The notes under the pieces were generated by a model that saw only the letters and a list, made by a program, of their open reading frames with translations, searched no databases and was not told the DNA's origin. Shown piece after piece: positions 1-12,635 of a DNA stretch of 64,000 nucleotides. Source of the stretch: Rhodocollybia butyracea (taxonomy: Eukaryota > Basidiomycota > Agaricomycetes > Agaricales > Omphalotaceae); NCBI GenBank assembly GCA_015501585.1, contig JADNRY010000134.1:1-64000 (forward strand), written 5' to 3'. The first letter of the stretch is position 1, and every line of letters begins with the position of its first letter. The position numbers and the translations under genes were made by a program.

Positions 1-1600
1 TGCTCCCCCTTCCGACGGCATAATGATGCTGTCAGGCGAGATGGGAAGACAGCATTATTTCGCTGCCTGCCCTCTAGGGAAGATAGCATTGTTATGCTGC
101 CGAAGAAGAGCGAGAGGCAGCATTACTTTGCTGCTCCCCCTTCCGACGGCATAATAATGCTGCCGGGCGAGAGGGAAGGCAGCAGCTCTCCTGACGGCAT
201 AACAATGCTGCCAAGTCGAACGAGAGGGCAGTATTATTTTGCTGCTCCGACGGCATAATAATGCTGTCAGGCGAGATGGGAAGGCACAAGAGGGCAGTAT
301 TATTTGCTGCTCCGACGGCATAATAATGCTGTCAGGCGAGATGGGAAGGCAGCATTATTTCGCTGCCTGACCTCTACGGAAGACAGCATTGTTATGCTGC
401 CGAAGAAGAGCGAGAGGCAGCATTACTTTGCTGCTCCCCCTTCCGACGGCATAATAATGCTGCCGGGCGAGCAGCTCTCCTGACGGCATAACAATGCTGC
501 CAAGTCGAGCGAGAGGGCAGCATTATTTTGCTGCTCCGACGGCATAATAATGCCGTCAGGCGAGACAGGAAGGCAGCATCCTTCTGCTGCCTCCCCTCTG
601 CGGAATAACAATGCTGTCTTCTCTTTGGCAGCATTATTTTGCCTCTCCCGATGGTATAAAAGAAGGCAGCATTGTTCCGCTGCCTCTCCCTCTCCCGACG
701 GCATAACAATGCTGTAAGGAGGAGTAGCTAGAGAGAAGAATAGTCCACTGCGAAAGACAGCATTGTTATGCTGCCGAAGAAGAGTGAGAAACAGCATTAT
801 TTTGCTGCTGCCTCTTCCTCTTCCGACAGCATAATAATGCTGTCAGGCGAGATGGGAAGGCAGCATTATTTCGGGCAGCATTACTTTGCTGCTCCCCCTT
901 CCGACGGCATAATAATGCTGTCAGGCGAGATGGGAAGGCAGCATTATTTCGCTGCCTCGCCTCTGCGGAAGACAGCATTGTTATGCTGCCGAAGAAGAGC
1001 GAGAGGCAGCATTACTTTGCTGCTCCCCCTTCCGACGGCATAATAATGCTGTCAGGCGAGATGGGAAGGCAGCATTATTCTGCTGCCTCCCCTCCGCGGA
1101 ATACAGCATTGTTATGCTACCGATGAAGAGAGAGAGGCAGCTAATGCTCGGAAGCGGCATGATAATGCTGTTCTATTATTTTGCTGCTTCCACCCCTCTG
1201 CCAGAGGACAGCATTGTCCGAGACGTGCAGCATTATTCCGCCTTCTGTATCTTCTGTAGGCAGCAGAATAATGCTGTCTCTTGCTGCCAAAGAGGAGTGA
1301 GAGACAGCATTATTCTGCTGCCTCCATAAGACAGTACAGAAGGCGGAATAATGCTACCTATTTGGCAGCAGGAACAGCATTATTCTGCTGCCTCCACTCT
1401 GCCAGACGACAGCATTATTATGCTGTCATGGAGGAGTGAGGTGTGAGAGGCAGCCTCCTCGTCCCCTTGACGGCATACTAGTGCTCTCAAAGGGAATGCT
1501 CATATGGTTTTTGGGTCTTTTTGCTGGACAGCATTAATATGCCGCTGGGAGGGCAAGGAGACAGCATTATTTTGCTCCCTCTCCCCAAGTCAGTCTTATG
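1..1600. repeat. Array of short interleaved inverted repeats
   Basis: The array is built from about 40 copies of the core CAGCATTATT or its complement AATAATGCTG, spaced roughly 20-50 bp apart and alternating in orientation. Many neighbours form small hairpins, such as CAGCAT-TATT-ATGCTG near 1410 and GGCAGC...GCTGCC around the ATTATTTC core. A longer unit containing GACGGCATAATAATGCTG followed by TCAGGCGAGATGGGAAGGCAG recurs near 250, 317, 905 and 1036. A CAGCATTGTTATGCTG segment recurs near 86, 386, 756 and 976. Copies become sparser and more diverged after 1100. Open frames inside are low-complexity by-products of the repeat. The array begins at the window edge and may extend upstream. It could be a satellite, a nested MITE array or subtelomeric sequence. 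Confidence 0.85.
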
Positions 1601-2730
1601 CCATAGATGTCTGAGGGCACGCTACTTGCCACGACAGCAGTATCCCGCTGTCTTAGGTTCTTTTCTAGCTATGTAAGATGTCTATTGCTATATATTGTGG
1701 GACTTTTCGCCCACCGGGTCTCCTTTGATAATCTATCAGGTTTACTATGTATACTACACGGGTCTACTTGGTCGTTATATGGTCAGGTGCATATCTGTCA
1801 AAACCAGAGTCTAGTACCCTAGTACCCAATCTTACACACTGCTTACACGAGTATCTGATCTGGATTATCTTTATAGGCTCATCAGTGATATGTCTCTAGT
1901 TCTATTTGAATTCACTCGTGGTCTATACTTGCATTTTGTACTCGTATATGTCGATAAGACAACAGAGGACCGAACCGGAAACTTGCCGGAAAGGAAAGCC
2001 TATCTTCCTTCAAACGTAATTCTTCAAACATAATTCTTTCATCAGACAATTTGAGCTGAGCAGTGAATTGCAAGTGAATATCATCAAGTGTCTTGTAGAC
2101 TTCTCGGTAGACTCTGAACTAAGCCACAGCAAGGTAAAATTGCACAGTGTGCATGTGGTTCTATCGCTTCTATGTCGCCCCATATGGAAACTCAGAGCTG
2201 GTGGTCAGTGGTGGATGCCTTGCGGCGTAGCCATTCTGTCATATGTACGCGGTGGATCCGAATATACGTGTTTACTGACAGAATCACCCCGCGAAATTGT
2301 GAGCGGAATTTTTCAACTCATAGGCAAGAAGCGAATGGAAACCTGGCAATTGCCTTTCCATTCATAATCATTTCAGTTCATGACTGTCTATAGATGAGGC
2401 GAGAAGCGAACAGAAAATAATTGGCGCATGATCAACGCAACCTTTATGTAGAAAAGTCTTATCGCAAGTTTACTTAAAAACTGTAAATTTATCCCTGTCA
2501 TCCCCCACTCTTCACTTCTTGAAGTTCATCTCGAATGTCTGCTTCAAAAGGTGTCTTGCTTTCGTACGTTCTCCGCTGGTGTCACTGCGCCATTCACTGA
2601 TCTCCAAATTCCCCAGTGGTACTGAAGTTACTGTCCCTGCGTACGTTAATGTTTCCACGACTTTTTCCGAAATCGTTCGGCTTTTGTTTACTATGATTTC
2701 TCATTTGTATATCTGTGTAGGCCTCAATCC
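1601..2730. other. No gene seen
   Basis: The repeat array fades out here. Short open frames lack splice continuity or recognisable motifs. The last bases before 2731 (a TGTGTAG acceptor near 2720) could be the end of a 5'-UTR intron of the next gene. Confidence 0.5.
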
Positions 2731-3741
2731 ATGGCCGCCCACCCGCTCAAGGCGGTTGACATCACTGGGTATGTCGTGTTGCTCCTGGCAGCCCTTTGAT
2801 ATCTTGTTTCTCAATCATTGCCAGTGAATACCGCAAGGCCGCTGAGGATGTACAACCGTAGGTTGTCCCAACTCCTAGGCTGTCGCATCTGTTCTCATTT
2901 CCTTTACCAGTAACGGAAAGATGGAACTTACTCCACCATATGGTACCCACGGCTTCGTGAAGTAGTCATTTTTCTTGTGTTTGTTTTGCTGAATGTTCAA
3001 TAGTTTATAGTAAAGTTTACAGGGTAGGAGAGGATTGGGTTGTGAATGTGTATGCCTACCTTCACATCAAGTCGGACAAAGTTACTTTTGTATTGTTACA
3101 TTCGGGTTCATTTGGCCATACGGAATCCACAGACGAGACGAAATCCACAGACAATGCGGAGGGATACCCGAGGACGGTATTCTCGTTGTGGACTGAGCCA
3201 GAATCTGAAAACGTGTCTCATAATCCGATGACATACGATTCCAAACTAGATGATGACCGATACTCTTGTATGTTCATTTTCACTCTACCAATAAAACACA
3301 TGTTCACCTGGGGATCTTCAGACCACATTGACTATGCGGAGACTATCAACATGTTGGGACCAGGGGGGAAGAATCCTATTGTCTTCCAGCCCATGTATAA
3401 CGATACATTTAGTGCGCAGTTGATGGGAAGTACTACTAATACCCCCCCTTACTTGAACTTTTTCCAAGTAAGTCTGGCCCCTTGACTCAGCCACTATTGT
3501 GCTAATTGTCATGCCTTACGGGAAGAGCGGGAGTGGCCAAATTCGTGGGCTTTCCGTCCTGCATACTAAATTTGGATCCAGTAGCGCCATCAACTTTAGT
3601 AAGCTATTTCCTGGCGTCTCTACACTACCATTAAATATGTTGCCATTTGTAGAGTTTGGAAGTGGACGCATTGAAAACCCTGACCAAGTTGTGGGCATCA
3701 TTCCAACCAGCATAGAGATTAGGAGATCAGAGTTCGACTGA
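2731..3741 (+). CDS. Hypothetical protein, five exons, 260 aa
   Basis: The product is not recognised. The model is supported by exact frame continuity. Exons 2731-2768, 2825-2857, 2911-2961, 3023-3467 and 3526-3741 sum to 783 nt, or 261 codons with the stop. The four introns are 53-61 nt with GT-AG ends. The protein starts MAAHPLKAVD and has no signal peptide or membrane segment. Its middle reads like a globular domain, with Tyr/His-rich stretches such as VNVYAYLHIKSD and an acidic linker. It ends IEIRRSEFD. The last acceptor (GGGAAG) is weak, so the final exon is the least certain part. Alternatively the gene is a decayed member of an unknown family. Confidence 0.55.
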
Positions 3742-4107
3742 GCCCAACCAGGTCTGGTATGGATAGAACAGCAATGGTTAAAGTTTTAAACAGTACAAGC
3801 CCATGTTGTACATAGTATGGACAGAGCCTATTGTAATGTCGTCCATCCATAATATTCGGGAACGGTGGCTGTGAACCTACTATTTGATTATCGGGCCGTG
3901 TCGCTTTAACGACTTTGATTTCAATCCCATTGGCCGGTAAGCTCTTCTCGAGACTGGGCTACCGCGAGCGGTTGCGCAAAAAGCTTGCTGCTGCTCGTAT
4001 AGAAGCTATCCGGCATAGGCAAGACGAATACAGTTCCGAAAAAAACACGCGATCTACGAAAGGAATGGTTGTATACAGTACGATTGGCAGGTGGATGTAG
4101 CTGAAGC

Positions 4108-4215
4108 CTGGCGCGCTACTTCTTGACTCGATTGTAATTTCTGGGACAGGAACAGGGAAAACAATGCCATTCATCATGCCTCTTCTTGTTGAGGCAAAGG
4201 ATTATAACAATATTT
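4108..4215 (+). pseudogene. Relic of an SF2 (RecQ-like) DNA helicase
   Basis: One frame shows a Walker A segment, ISGTGTGKTMPFIMPLL, followed by a stretch typical of the motif I region of RecQ-like helicases that are abundant in Agaricomycetes. No further helicase motifs (DEAH box, motif VI) follow in a connected frame. The flanking 3742-4600 holds only broken helical fragments, for example a Lys/Arg-rich coil at 4315-4440. This is inferred to be a decayed fragment, perhaps from a mobile helicase gene. Confidence 0.4.
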
Positions 4216-4779
4216 TAATAACTCATTCTACCAATCGATGCATATCTCGAATATGGCGATGGACATCATCAACGATATGCAAATTTCGATCCACAATATT
4301 TAAATCTCGACTAGCAGGCTGCGTGAAGACGCGGACACCAGGTTTAAGGGGGTGTTGGATCAGTTGAAGGTGGAGAGAAGGCGCATGAAGGATAAGAAAG
4401 GTGATGCCCAGGTCAACCACCACGCTGATAAGGAGTGCTAGCGTATTATTCAACGGGGAGTATGATTACCTGCAATCACTGAGCACAGATGCAAAATATT
4501 TCTACAAGAATCTGCGTGACTGGCCTGAGCAAAGTTAGTCGCCAACAATCATATTTGTATTCTTTTCCGAAAGTCGACGTTCATGGGCACGGCTTTAAAT
4601 CTTATTAATGCGTGTTAGAAACTTGCCAGCGAAGATACAGTATACATCATGTTTATGTGGTAAAATCGAGTCCATGGTTAATAAGAGAAATTCTAACGAC
4701 CGACTACTTAAACTGGCTTTGCGTTTATTAAATCTAGAAAAAAGATCATTAACATTTTCGGCAAGCACACGCAGAAGCT

Positions 4780-7700
4780 TCAAGAATGCGTACCTTTCGC
4801 GACCGCTTTATCCGCATCAGTCAAACCCGAGTCATGGGCCTCTAGGAAAGCATCAACCTGTGATTCACGAATGTGAATTAGTTATGAGATATATGCACAA
4901 TGAACATTGGACTCACCTCGTCCATGACTTGGTCGTCGTTGTCGCCTATCTCCAAATCATCTTCTGTATCGTCATCATCATCGTCCTTGGCATCATCGAT
5001 GGTGAAGGCCGGGCGAGCTAAAAGCGCAGCGTTCGCGGCTTGCACCATCGGTGAGTAACCAATAGCACTGGCTGGTTCGCGATCTTTCCCGGTGGGTGGT
5101 GATGGCACCTTGACAGTAAGTAACTGCGACGTCGCGGTCGTTGACGATGCGGTTGATGACGGACGCAACGACGACGAGCTCGGGGATGATCGGAGGCTTG
5201 TTTTGGAAGCAGAGTGGCGCATCCCGGGCGTGAGCAGAGACTCGCGGGCCTTTGGCTCCTCCAGATTCTTGTATCTACCAATCGAAGGACGGTGGATGAC
5301 CTGGTGTTTCCCAATAGTCTTACCAATTTCGTCGGTAAACATGTTGAACATCTTTTTATTATTATCGGTTGCTATAGTCGACCAGAATTCGCCTAATAGA
5401 CCGCTAGCCGATGGCTGGAGCTCAAGCTCGGCAACAGGATCCAATCGGAATGAACCAGACAGGTCCGTTTCGAAGAAGGATTCGAGAATTTCATCAGCTA
5501 GAACGACCATGCGGAACCTAAAATATCGGTTAGACTGGAAAGGAGCAGGGGCTAGATGTACATACGTGGCCAGATTGAGGTAAGGTTGATTAGAGGGTAT
5601 AGGTAGCGGCTCGCCATCTACTCCAGCCTGAGTCTCCTGGTTCTGAGTCTCCTGGTCCTGGTTCTCCTGGCTCTGATCAGAATCGGCCAGGAGAGCATCA
5701 CCATACTCGAATGCGTTCGTCATAAAGCGACTAACAGCCCCGAGGTATGCATCACCAACTTCGAATCTGAATATAAACTAGCACAACAGCCGCCACATGC
5801 GAGATTAGTTCAAGTTCAATACAGGAATCACCTCTTGCTTACCAAAAATGACTCTGAAACGGTCAACACCTCGTCCTTGGTCAGGAAACCGTCCTTGTTC
5901 TTATCGTGCAGGTTGAAAAACCATTCGATGTTCTCCATCAAGTCGTTGAACATGACACCATCTAAGCCATGAACCAAATCCTATAGCGCAGATAAGACAA
6001 ACGAACAGGAAATCCGGAGAGATTTACTTGGAATGAGAGCGCCCCACAACATGAAGTATCCCAGAAGAAAAATAAACGATCGATAAACTCGTGCTCCGCG
6101 ACATCTCGGTCAATGCGTTGCTAATAAAATCATGTTTAGGACGGTTCATTCTCGCATCCAAAAAGACTTTACCTGAAATCCATTGCTGACAATCTTCTCG
6201 TCCCTAGCCCACGTAGCAATCTCACTAAGGAAATACTGGAACGTCCTCAGCTGAATCCTAGTCTCTGGCTTCTCTTCCACGCCTTCCTTAAGCAACGCCG
6301 GAGGTGGCAGTTGCGCCGGTGGGGAGGAATGACACACATAGCCTGATACAACGCATCGTATACCAGCCCTGCCTGCTCTTTCGTGAACCGTCCCAAGCTG
6401 CGTAGATTCCGTACAGCTGACCGTTTGGAAAAAGTCTCGATGCTATGGATGATTTCGTGGCGGAAACGTTTTCGCTCGGATAGAATGAGATCATCGGTGA
6501 TCACAGAGAACTCTCTGAAAGATACCAGGAGGAGCTCCTGGAATCGTGTAATTGCGCGCGCACGAGGATCAGAAGAGTTAGGATGCGCAGAGTCGCCTAG
6601 TGAGGCAAAGTAGTCTCGCATCAGACTATACTCGTTAATCTGTTAGCCTGGTCTTAAAAATGCTACACCACCGCTTACTTTAGAAACCCTCCATCATCCT
6701 GTATTTGTAGTAGCTTTTCTCCGTTGATTTTGAGAATGGCTGAATCGTGAATGAGAACACAAAGTGGGAGATTAAGAAGAGACACCGACCAAGGCTAGAA
6801 ATAATCATGAGCGGCGAGATCATCGTAAGAAGGTATCATCACTCACCCGACTTGGAACAAGACCTTGGGCCCCATGCAGAAAAAGCAGTCAACTATCCGG
6901 AAGGCAAAAATCATTGGCATACTATTGATGTAGCTAAGCAGAATGAATCAGCAACAGTCGTTCAAAGGAGAGGGACGCACACACAGACTGAGGAACCAAG
7001 GGAGAGACGCGACGGATAATTGCACGTCGACTGTTGTAAAGTGATCGTGTATGATGGGTAGACACCGTTGCACCAGCGATTCAAACACGCGTTGATCCAG
7101 AAGAGTTCCGTGCATGGAGGGACTAGAAAGGACCTAGTTTTAGTACAACAGATCAAGTAGAAATGGAAGGGACAAACGCGTAATATCCAGGCAGTAGACG
7201 GTCACAGAGCACTTCCAAGAGCCAGAACGCCTGCTCTTCAGACATGTAACTTTGGAGGAAGAGTCAATACCAACAACCAGTAGTCTAATACGAGCTGCGT
7301 CCTACATCAATATCGCCGCGGCAAGGATGTTCATAGCCTGTACAAAGAATCAGCATGCGTCTCCAATCTCCAAAAGTCGTATATCAGACCTGACAATACC
7401 CCAGCTCCGGGTTCTTGAACGAATAAGCCTGCAGCACCCTCCTTAGCGCGTTAATACCCTCTTCTGATTGATATCCAGCATATTCCGGTAAGCTCCGATG
7501 AAGGTCCTTTTCAATATCCTCAGTACTAGTCGTCGTCCTGCCCGTGTTCTGCTCCAACAACTGTTCGTACAACCCGGGATTCGAATAGCGGAGGAACAAG
7601 GACCCAGAAAGCGTCTCCCACATTTCTCCGCGCAATCGATTTGGCAGCCCGACTTGTACGAGACGCGTGCATTGGGGATATCGAAGGAGGGTGAGGTTTC

Positions 7701-8622
7701 GTCCGTGCGCTGTTGCGTGGAACCAGCGAATGAGGTGAGATGGAGACCTGAATCGTTGACGAGTGATGACTCACATTTCAGATACGTCGTCCATAGCTTG
7801 ATCTTGGAAGCTTCTCGGAGCCTATCCTAACGTTGGGATTTGGATTACACAGGATGAGGTTTACGCCTGCTTACTTTTTGGGATCCCCAGGGAACCGGAA
7901 TCTGAGCCCTAGGCCACCATGGTAAGATGACTCCGATGCATCGTCGGCGCCTTCCGCTTCATCTTTTTCGTCACTCGGTGTTGGAGCCGCAGCTGATACC
8001 AAAACTTCCGAATAGCACGTCTTGACGAACCCCTTGACTGATTTCATACGGCCTTTTTGGAGCTCTATCTTTAGTGCATCGCGGAGAAGTGCACAGAAAA
8101 GATCTGCCGTTGGTCGAAGCGATGTTAATTGGACGATCTTGTGGATTTCATTAACCCTCGAGTTCTTTCTACTTGGAATATGAGATATGAGATATACGTA
8201 CTATCTTTCCTCCGTGCCATAAAGCCAAACTAAGTGCGTAGATGCCAGCGCGGGCATTAAGGCGCTCCACGCGCCGAACAGTTGATAAAGGAATCGTAAA
8301 CCGCACAGATTTCTTATCAAGCGACGAAAACGCAAGATACGGCGCCATTAAGTATAACTTTCCAGCCTAAACCAAGGGTAGTTGCATTAGCAGTAGTTTC
8401 GAAGCTGTGATGAACCGAGTTCCAACTCACATACGAGTCTTCTTCACCCTCTGCGCCCAAGCTCAACACCGCATTAATATCCATCTTCTCGATCTCTTCA
8501 TTCGCCGCCCTCGCATCTTTCCCAATTTCCGCAGGAACAGACGGAAGAGAGAAGAAGTTTTGCGTTACTTGTTCTTTCGTAGGCTCCTTGAAGTGTCTGA
8601 GCGCCGTGGAAATTTGGGACAT
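4780..8622 (-). CDS. GRAM-TBC-EF-hand Rab GTPase-activating protein (Gyp2/TBC1D9-like)
   Basis: This is a predicted GTPase-activating protein for Rab/Ypt GTPases, acting on membrane traffic. It starts [15 protein letters not shown] at 8622. A GRAM-type lipid-binding domain follows, starting near 8350 ([20 protein letters not shown]). The TBC domain lies at about 7650-6900. It carries the Arg finger (IEKDLHR) and the Gln finger (LGYCQ), so the catalytic residues are present. After it come a long helical region, an EF-hand loop ([12 protein letters not shown], near 5880), and a low-complexity Gln/Glu/Ser/Asp tail. The last exon ([10 protein letters not shown]) ends with a stop at 4780-4782. The gene has about ten short introns. 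Near 6325 the frame changes by one base inside a C run (CCTCCCCACC). One more C restores a Pro-rich linker, so this is either a sequencing indel or a real lesion. Confidence 0.85.
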
Positions 8623-9043
8623 TTTGGATGGTCGGGACGATGAGTTAACGCTTAAAAGCGCTCAGTAAGTTGTGAGTTACGTGTCTAGACACTGGCCGCT
8701 TGCTGTTCGCTGGCCGCAGAGAACGAACGAGGTCCGGTCGACAAAATATAAAGGAGAAATGCTGCCGCCGGAAAGCTTGGCGCTAATCGAAGCTTCCAGC
8801 AAACAGACCATAACTTATCGCCACTGCTTTTACAGCCAATTAACCTAAGCTTGGTTATACACATATTTCTACGATAGGTTCCATGAAATCCTTCAGTATG
8901 TATGTACACCCCTCTCACCAAACCCGTCCTAGCCCGTCTTCCAACAAAAACGTTACGTGAATGCAAAATCCATTACATTGATACGATCCCTAAATCACGA
9001 TAAGAATCAGTTTCATCCACTGGTACAGGCATATACCAGTTCC

Positions 9044-10450
9044 TCACTGACCTCGCGTGTTGGGCTGAACGTTGAACCTTGTATCTGACACGTAACCCTC
9101 CTTCGACTGCTCCTTGATAATCACGATATTCCGATTCCTCCGTCGTTTCCCATGTACGTTCCGATGATCCAGCTGGCTCTCGTAAAACAGGGACATCGCT
9201 GGACGAGGTTCATGATCACCTCCGCGAAATAGAACGACGTGTGTTGGGCACTGGAGGCAATCAAGCGCCTCAGCCTCCAGGAACACACTCCGCATCCGAC
9301 ATCGTTGAACAAATCGATGAAACCACGTTCGATGGAACAGCTTTTTTTAGGTTCCGGGGTATACACATTGTCGAGGATAGACTCGAACCAGTCCCTGCTG
9401 CAGAGTGGCGAGGTGAAATCATTCCTCAGAGTCCTCACTGACACGACCGATTAGTCAAAGTGTCCAAAAAGAAACAACTGGCGAGTCTACGTCAAGGACG
9501 GGTTACACCAAAGGTCTTCGACCAACGGATTGTTCTCAAAGAACACATACCATTGCTTCATTAAGTTGATCGCAATGGTGTCGGGTTGTAGGAAGAGAGA
9601 TAGCGTGCAGAGACTTGGGAGTACAAGCTTACACACGCTGGTTGCTTCGATGGGTATTTGGAGACGCTGGGAAAAACAATACGTCAGGGAAAGTGGTACG
9701 CAGATACGAGGTTGATATCCGACCTTTAATTGAATACTTTGTTTGAGCATGTGTTGCAATGCTGATGCAGTAGATGGTGAGCTCCATACGTCGCCTATCA
9801 GCGTTAAATCCTGAATGTTTGGCATATTCCAGCACTGAAAACGACGCGCTTATCAGTTGATAAGGATAGAATGAACAAATACCTGCTTACCGTCTCGAAT
9901 GAATGATCGTTAATCCTCGCTTGCGGCGCAAGACACTTGAGATTCCCCGCTAGCACCAACCTCTCTACTGAAGGAATCCCACTCAAGATACGCAGAAGCT
10001 GCAACTCCTGGTTCGCATTCATACAGAGACTCCTACTACTCTCGTGCCGAAAGTCCCAAACAAACACAGTGAGTCTCTCCAAGTATCCCATAACCATAAG
10101 AATATTCCGCTTCCGTAGATCCTCTTCTTTCCAAGGTTCCAAGGCCGCATCTGGAAACACCGCAGATACCAATGATACAGGATATCGTTCGGTCACAGCG
10201 TAGTCGGATTTCTGCAATATTTGGATCTCTCTCAGGTTACGACTGAGGTCTGCGCGTTCAGCTAAATGTGCCCATAAAGCAGGAAATCGATGCCGTATGC
10301 GTAGCACTCTGTATTCGCTGTGTCGCGGGATTACTGATGGTAGATAATTTTGGAGACCAGGGTCAGGGAGATCAAGTCAGAGCGTGTGTCAAGGTTGGAC
10401 AGGATGGTGTCCAGAATTTCCAGAGGGAGCGTCAAGAAAGTTCGAGCCAT
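9044..10450 (-). pseudogene. F-box/LRR pseudogene, copy A
   Basis: It starts with an F-box (LPLEILDTIL) at 10450 and matches copy B along most of its length. Several lesions break it. One base is missing after the IYHQ codons near 10335 (CAGTAATCC against CAGGTAATCC in B), which shifts the frame. A 113-bp MITE is inserted at 9378-9490. A large internal deletion near 9215 joins sequence matching NFAEG of copy B directly to IMNLVQRCP, removing about 100 codons of the repeat region. The remaining tail (RNIVIIKEQSKEG) is still recognisable. With this much damage it is a genuine pseudogene rather than a sequencing artefact. Confidence 0.85.
9378..9490. mobile_element. hAT-like MITE, copy 1, inside F-box copy A
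   Basis: This 113-bp insertion is absent from F-box copies B and C at the same site. Its ends are inverted: TAGACTCGAACCAGTC on the left and ...CGAGTCTAC on the right. The flanks are GTCGAGGA (9370-9377) and GTCAAGGA (9491-9498), an 8-bp target-site duplication with one mismatch. An 8-bp duplication and short terminal inverted repeats fit a non-autonomous hAT element. It encodes nothing. Confidence 0.8.
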
Positions 10451-11078
10451 TTCAATCGAGAATGTAGCAGCAGCCTGAGAGAACAAAGAGTTAAAGTCTC
10501 TTTTTAGCACAAGGTATTGACCATCGGTATGGCGCTGAAAGACTCGGACTTGGAAAAAGGGATATTGAATGTTAAGGTAAAAGTACAAGGACACAGCGTT
10601 ATGAATTCCAGAGGCATGTGCTGGGCGCTTATGTAAAGTTGCACAATCTGCTGAGTTCTTTTTTTTTTTGAATTCTTTTAATCCGTGCGTACAGGTAAGA
10701 CTAAGTACCAAGACACGGGGAAGTGCGAGAGCACCTCCAACCTATAGGTCAATGTAATGGGAAGGTTTCTGCGAGAATGTGTAAGAGCTAGCTATAGTAG
10801 TGTGGTGGTTGTGAGTATGCAGATCAACTGCTGAGTACCGCCTTTATAACCAACTATAATTGTTTCTACACAAAACACATATTCCTACGATAGGTTCGAT
10901 GAAATCCGTCACCCGTATAGCAAATCTTTCAGTGTGTACTATGTGTAACACCCCTCTCAAGCCAGCAAGCCCGTCTTCTAAAACAAAAAAACGTTTATGT
11001 GAATGCAGTTTCCATAAAATTGTTATAATCCCTAAATCAAGAGCAAGTATCAGTTTCCTCTACCGGTACGATAAGGCA

Positions 11079-12635
11079 TCAGTTTCCCACTGACCTCGCG
11101 CGCGGCCGCTTAATCTCGCATCTGACATGCAACCCCTTCTTCGACTGCTCCTTGATAATCACGATAATCCGATTCTTATCCTGTCTCTGATGTTCCTGAT
11201 GATCCAGCTCTCGTAAATTCGGACATCTCTGGACGAGGTTCATGATAGCGGTGTGCATCCTCTCGTAGTCGTTGTTGACTGATAACCAGATCCCGGGGCC
11301 ACGGAAGACTTCGAGGTGCGGCAAGGAGGAAAAAAACCCCAGCCAGACATCCTGTGAAGAATCAGATTTGAAATTCGAAACAGCGGACTGGAAGTTGGAA
11401 GAGCCTACCAGTTCGAACCAGCCTATGCTGTCTATATGGAGCCAGGTCAGAGACGGACAGTTGCTCGCTATGGCGTCGAATTCATCCACCGCACCTACAG
11501 TACACAAGGAAAGCTTTTTCAAATTCCTAAAGATACTCCGAGCGGGAACGCCCTCCGCAAAATTGAACGATGTATACTGGAGGCACTCAAGCGCCTCAGG
11601 AACATGCTTCGCATTCTTGAACGAATCAATAAAAGTACGTTCCATGGATAGCCTCTTGAGTTTGGTCAGTCCGTTCCGGGGTAAAAGCATTGTCGAGGAC
11701 GGGTTACACCAAAGGTCTTCGAGCAATGGATGGTTCTCAAAGAACACATTCCATTGCTTGATTAAGGAGGTAGTCGTACTAGATTGTAGGAAGAGAGACA
11801 GCTGGCGGAGACTCGGGAGTACAAACTTGCACACGCTAGTTGCTTCAACGGGTATTTGGAGACGCTGGGAAAGTAAATATGTACGTCAGGTAAAGTCGTA
11901 GATACGAGGTGATATCCGACCTTCAATTGAGTACTTTGCTTGAGCACGTGTAGCAATGTCGATGCAATAGTTGGTGAGCTCCATATGTCGCCCATCAGCG
12001 TCAAGTCTCGTAGGTTTGGCATATTCCAGCACTGAACGACATGCTTATCAGTCGATAAGCATAGAATGACAAAACCTACTTACCGCCTCGAACAAATCGT
12101 TCTTGATCCTCGCCTGTGGCACAAGACACTTGAGATCTCCTGCCAACACCAGTCTTGACAACGAAGGAATTCCGCTCAATACGCGTAGAAGCTGGAGCTC
12201 CTGAGAAGCATCCATATAGAGACTCCCATGGTCGTAGCAAAAGTCCCAGACGAACACAGTGAGCCTCTCCAAGTATCCCATAACCGTAAGGATATTCCAC
12301 CGCCGTAGATCTTCCTCTTCCAAGGTTACATCTTTGCCGAAAACCGAAGACGCCAATGACAAAGGGTATTGTTCGATCTGAGCGCGATCAGCCTTTCGCA
12401 AGATATGGATTTCTCTCAGGTTACGACTGAGGTCTGCCCGTTTAGCTAAATGTGCCCATACACCCGGGAAACGATGCCGTGTGCGTAGCACTCTATATTC
12501 GCTATGTCGCGGGATTACCTGATGGTAGATATTTTTGGAAACCAGGGCCAGGGAGATTAAGTCACAATGTGCATCAACGTCGGTGAGGATAGTGTCCAGG
12601 ATTTCCAAAGGGAGTGTTAAGAAAGTTCGAGCCAT
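11079..12635 (-). CDS. F-box/leucine-rich protein, intact copy B
   Basis: This is a predicted substrate-recognition subunit of an SCF ubiquitin ligase. The N-terminal F-box (residues 1-45, LPLEILDTIL...ISLALVSKNIYHQ) would bind Skp1. The rest is a series of leucine-rich stretches (LERLTVFVWDF, LSRLVLAGDLKCL, LRDLTLMGDIW, LPSLRQLSLFLQ, LPHLEVFRG) typical of fungal F-box proteins. Three short introns are inferred: after FEAV near 12084, after STQLK near 11930, and a 62-nt one at WFELV near 11390. No lesion was found. It is the only copy of the tandem triplet that reads through. The substrate is unknown. Confidence 0.8.

Noticed and set aside
55..1330. Several open frames of 65-124 codons in the repeat array
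   Set aside because: They are low-complexity translations of the inverted repeats in multiple frames.
1..1600. CRISPR-like repeat array
   Set aside because: Spacing is irregular, orientation alternates and the spacers are themselves repeats. The organism is a fungus.
5092..5583. 163-codon plus-strand frame
   Set aside because: It is antisense to the conserved C-terminal part of the Rab-GAP gene.
11272..11901. 209-codon plus-strand frame
   Set aside because: It is antisense to the leucine-rich part of F-box copy B.
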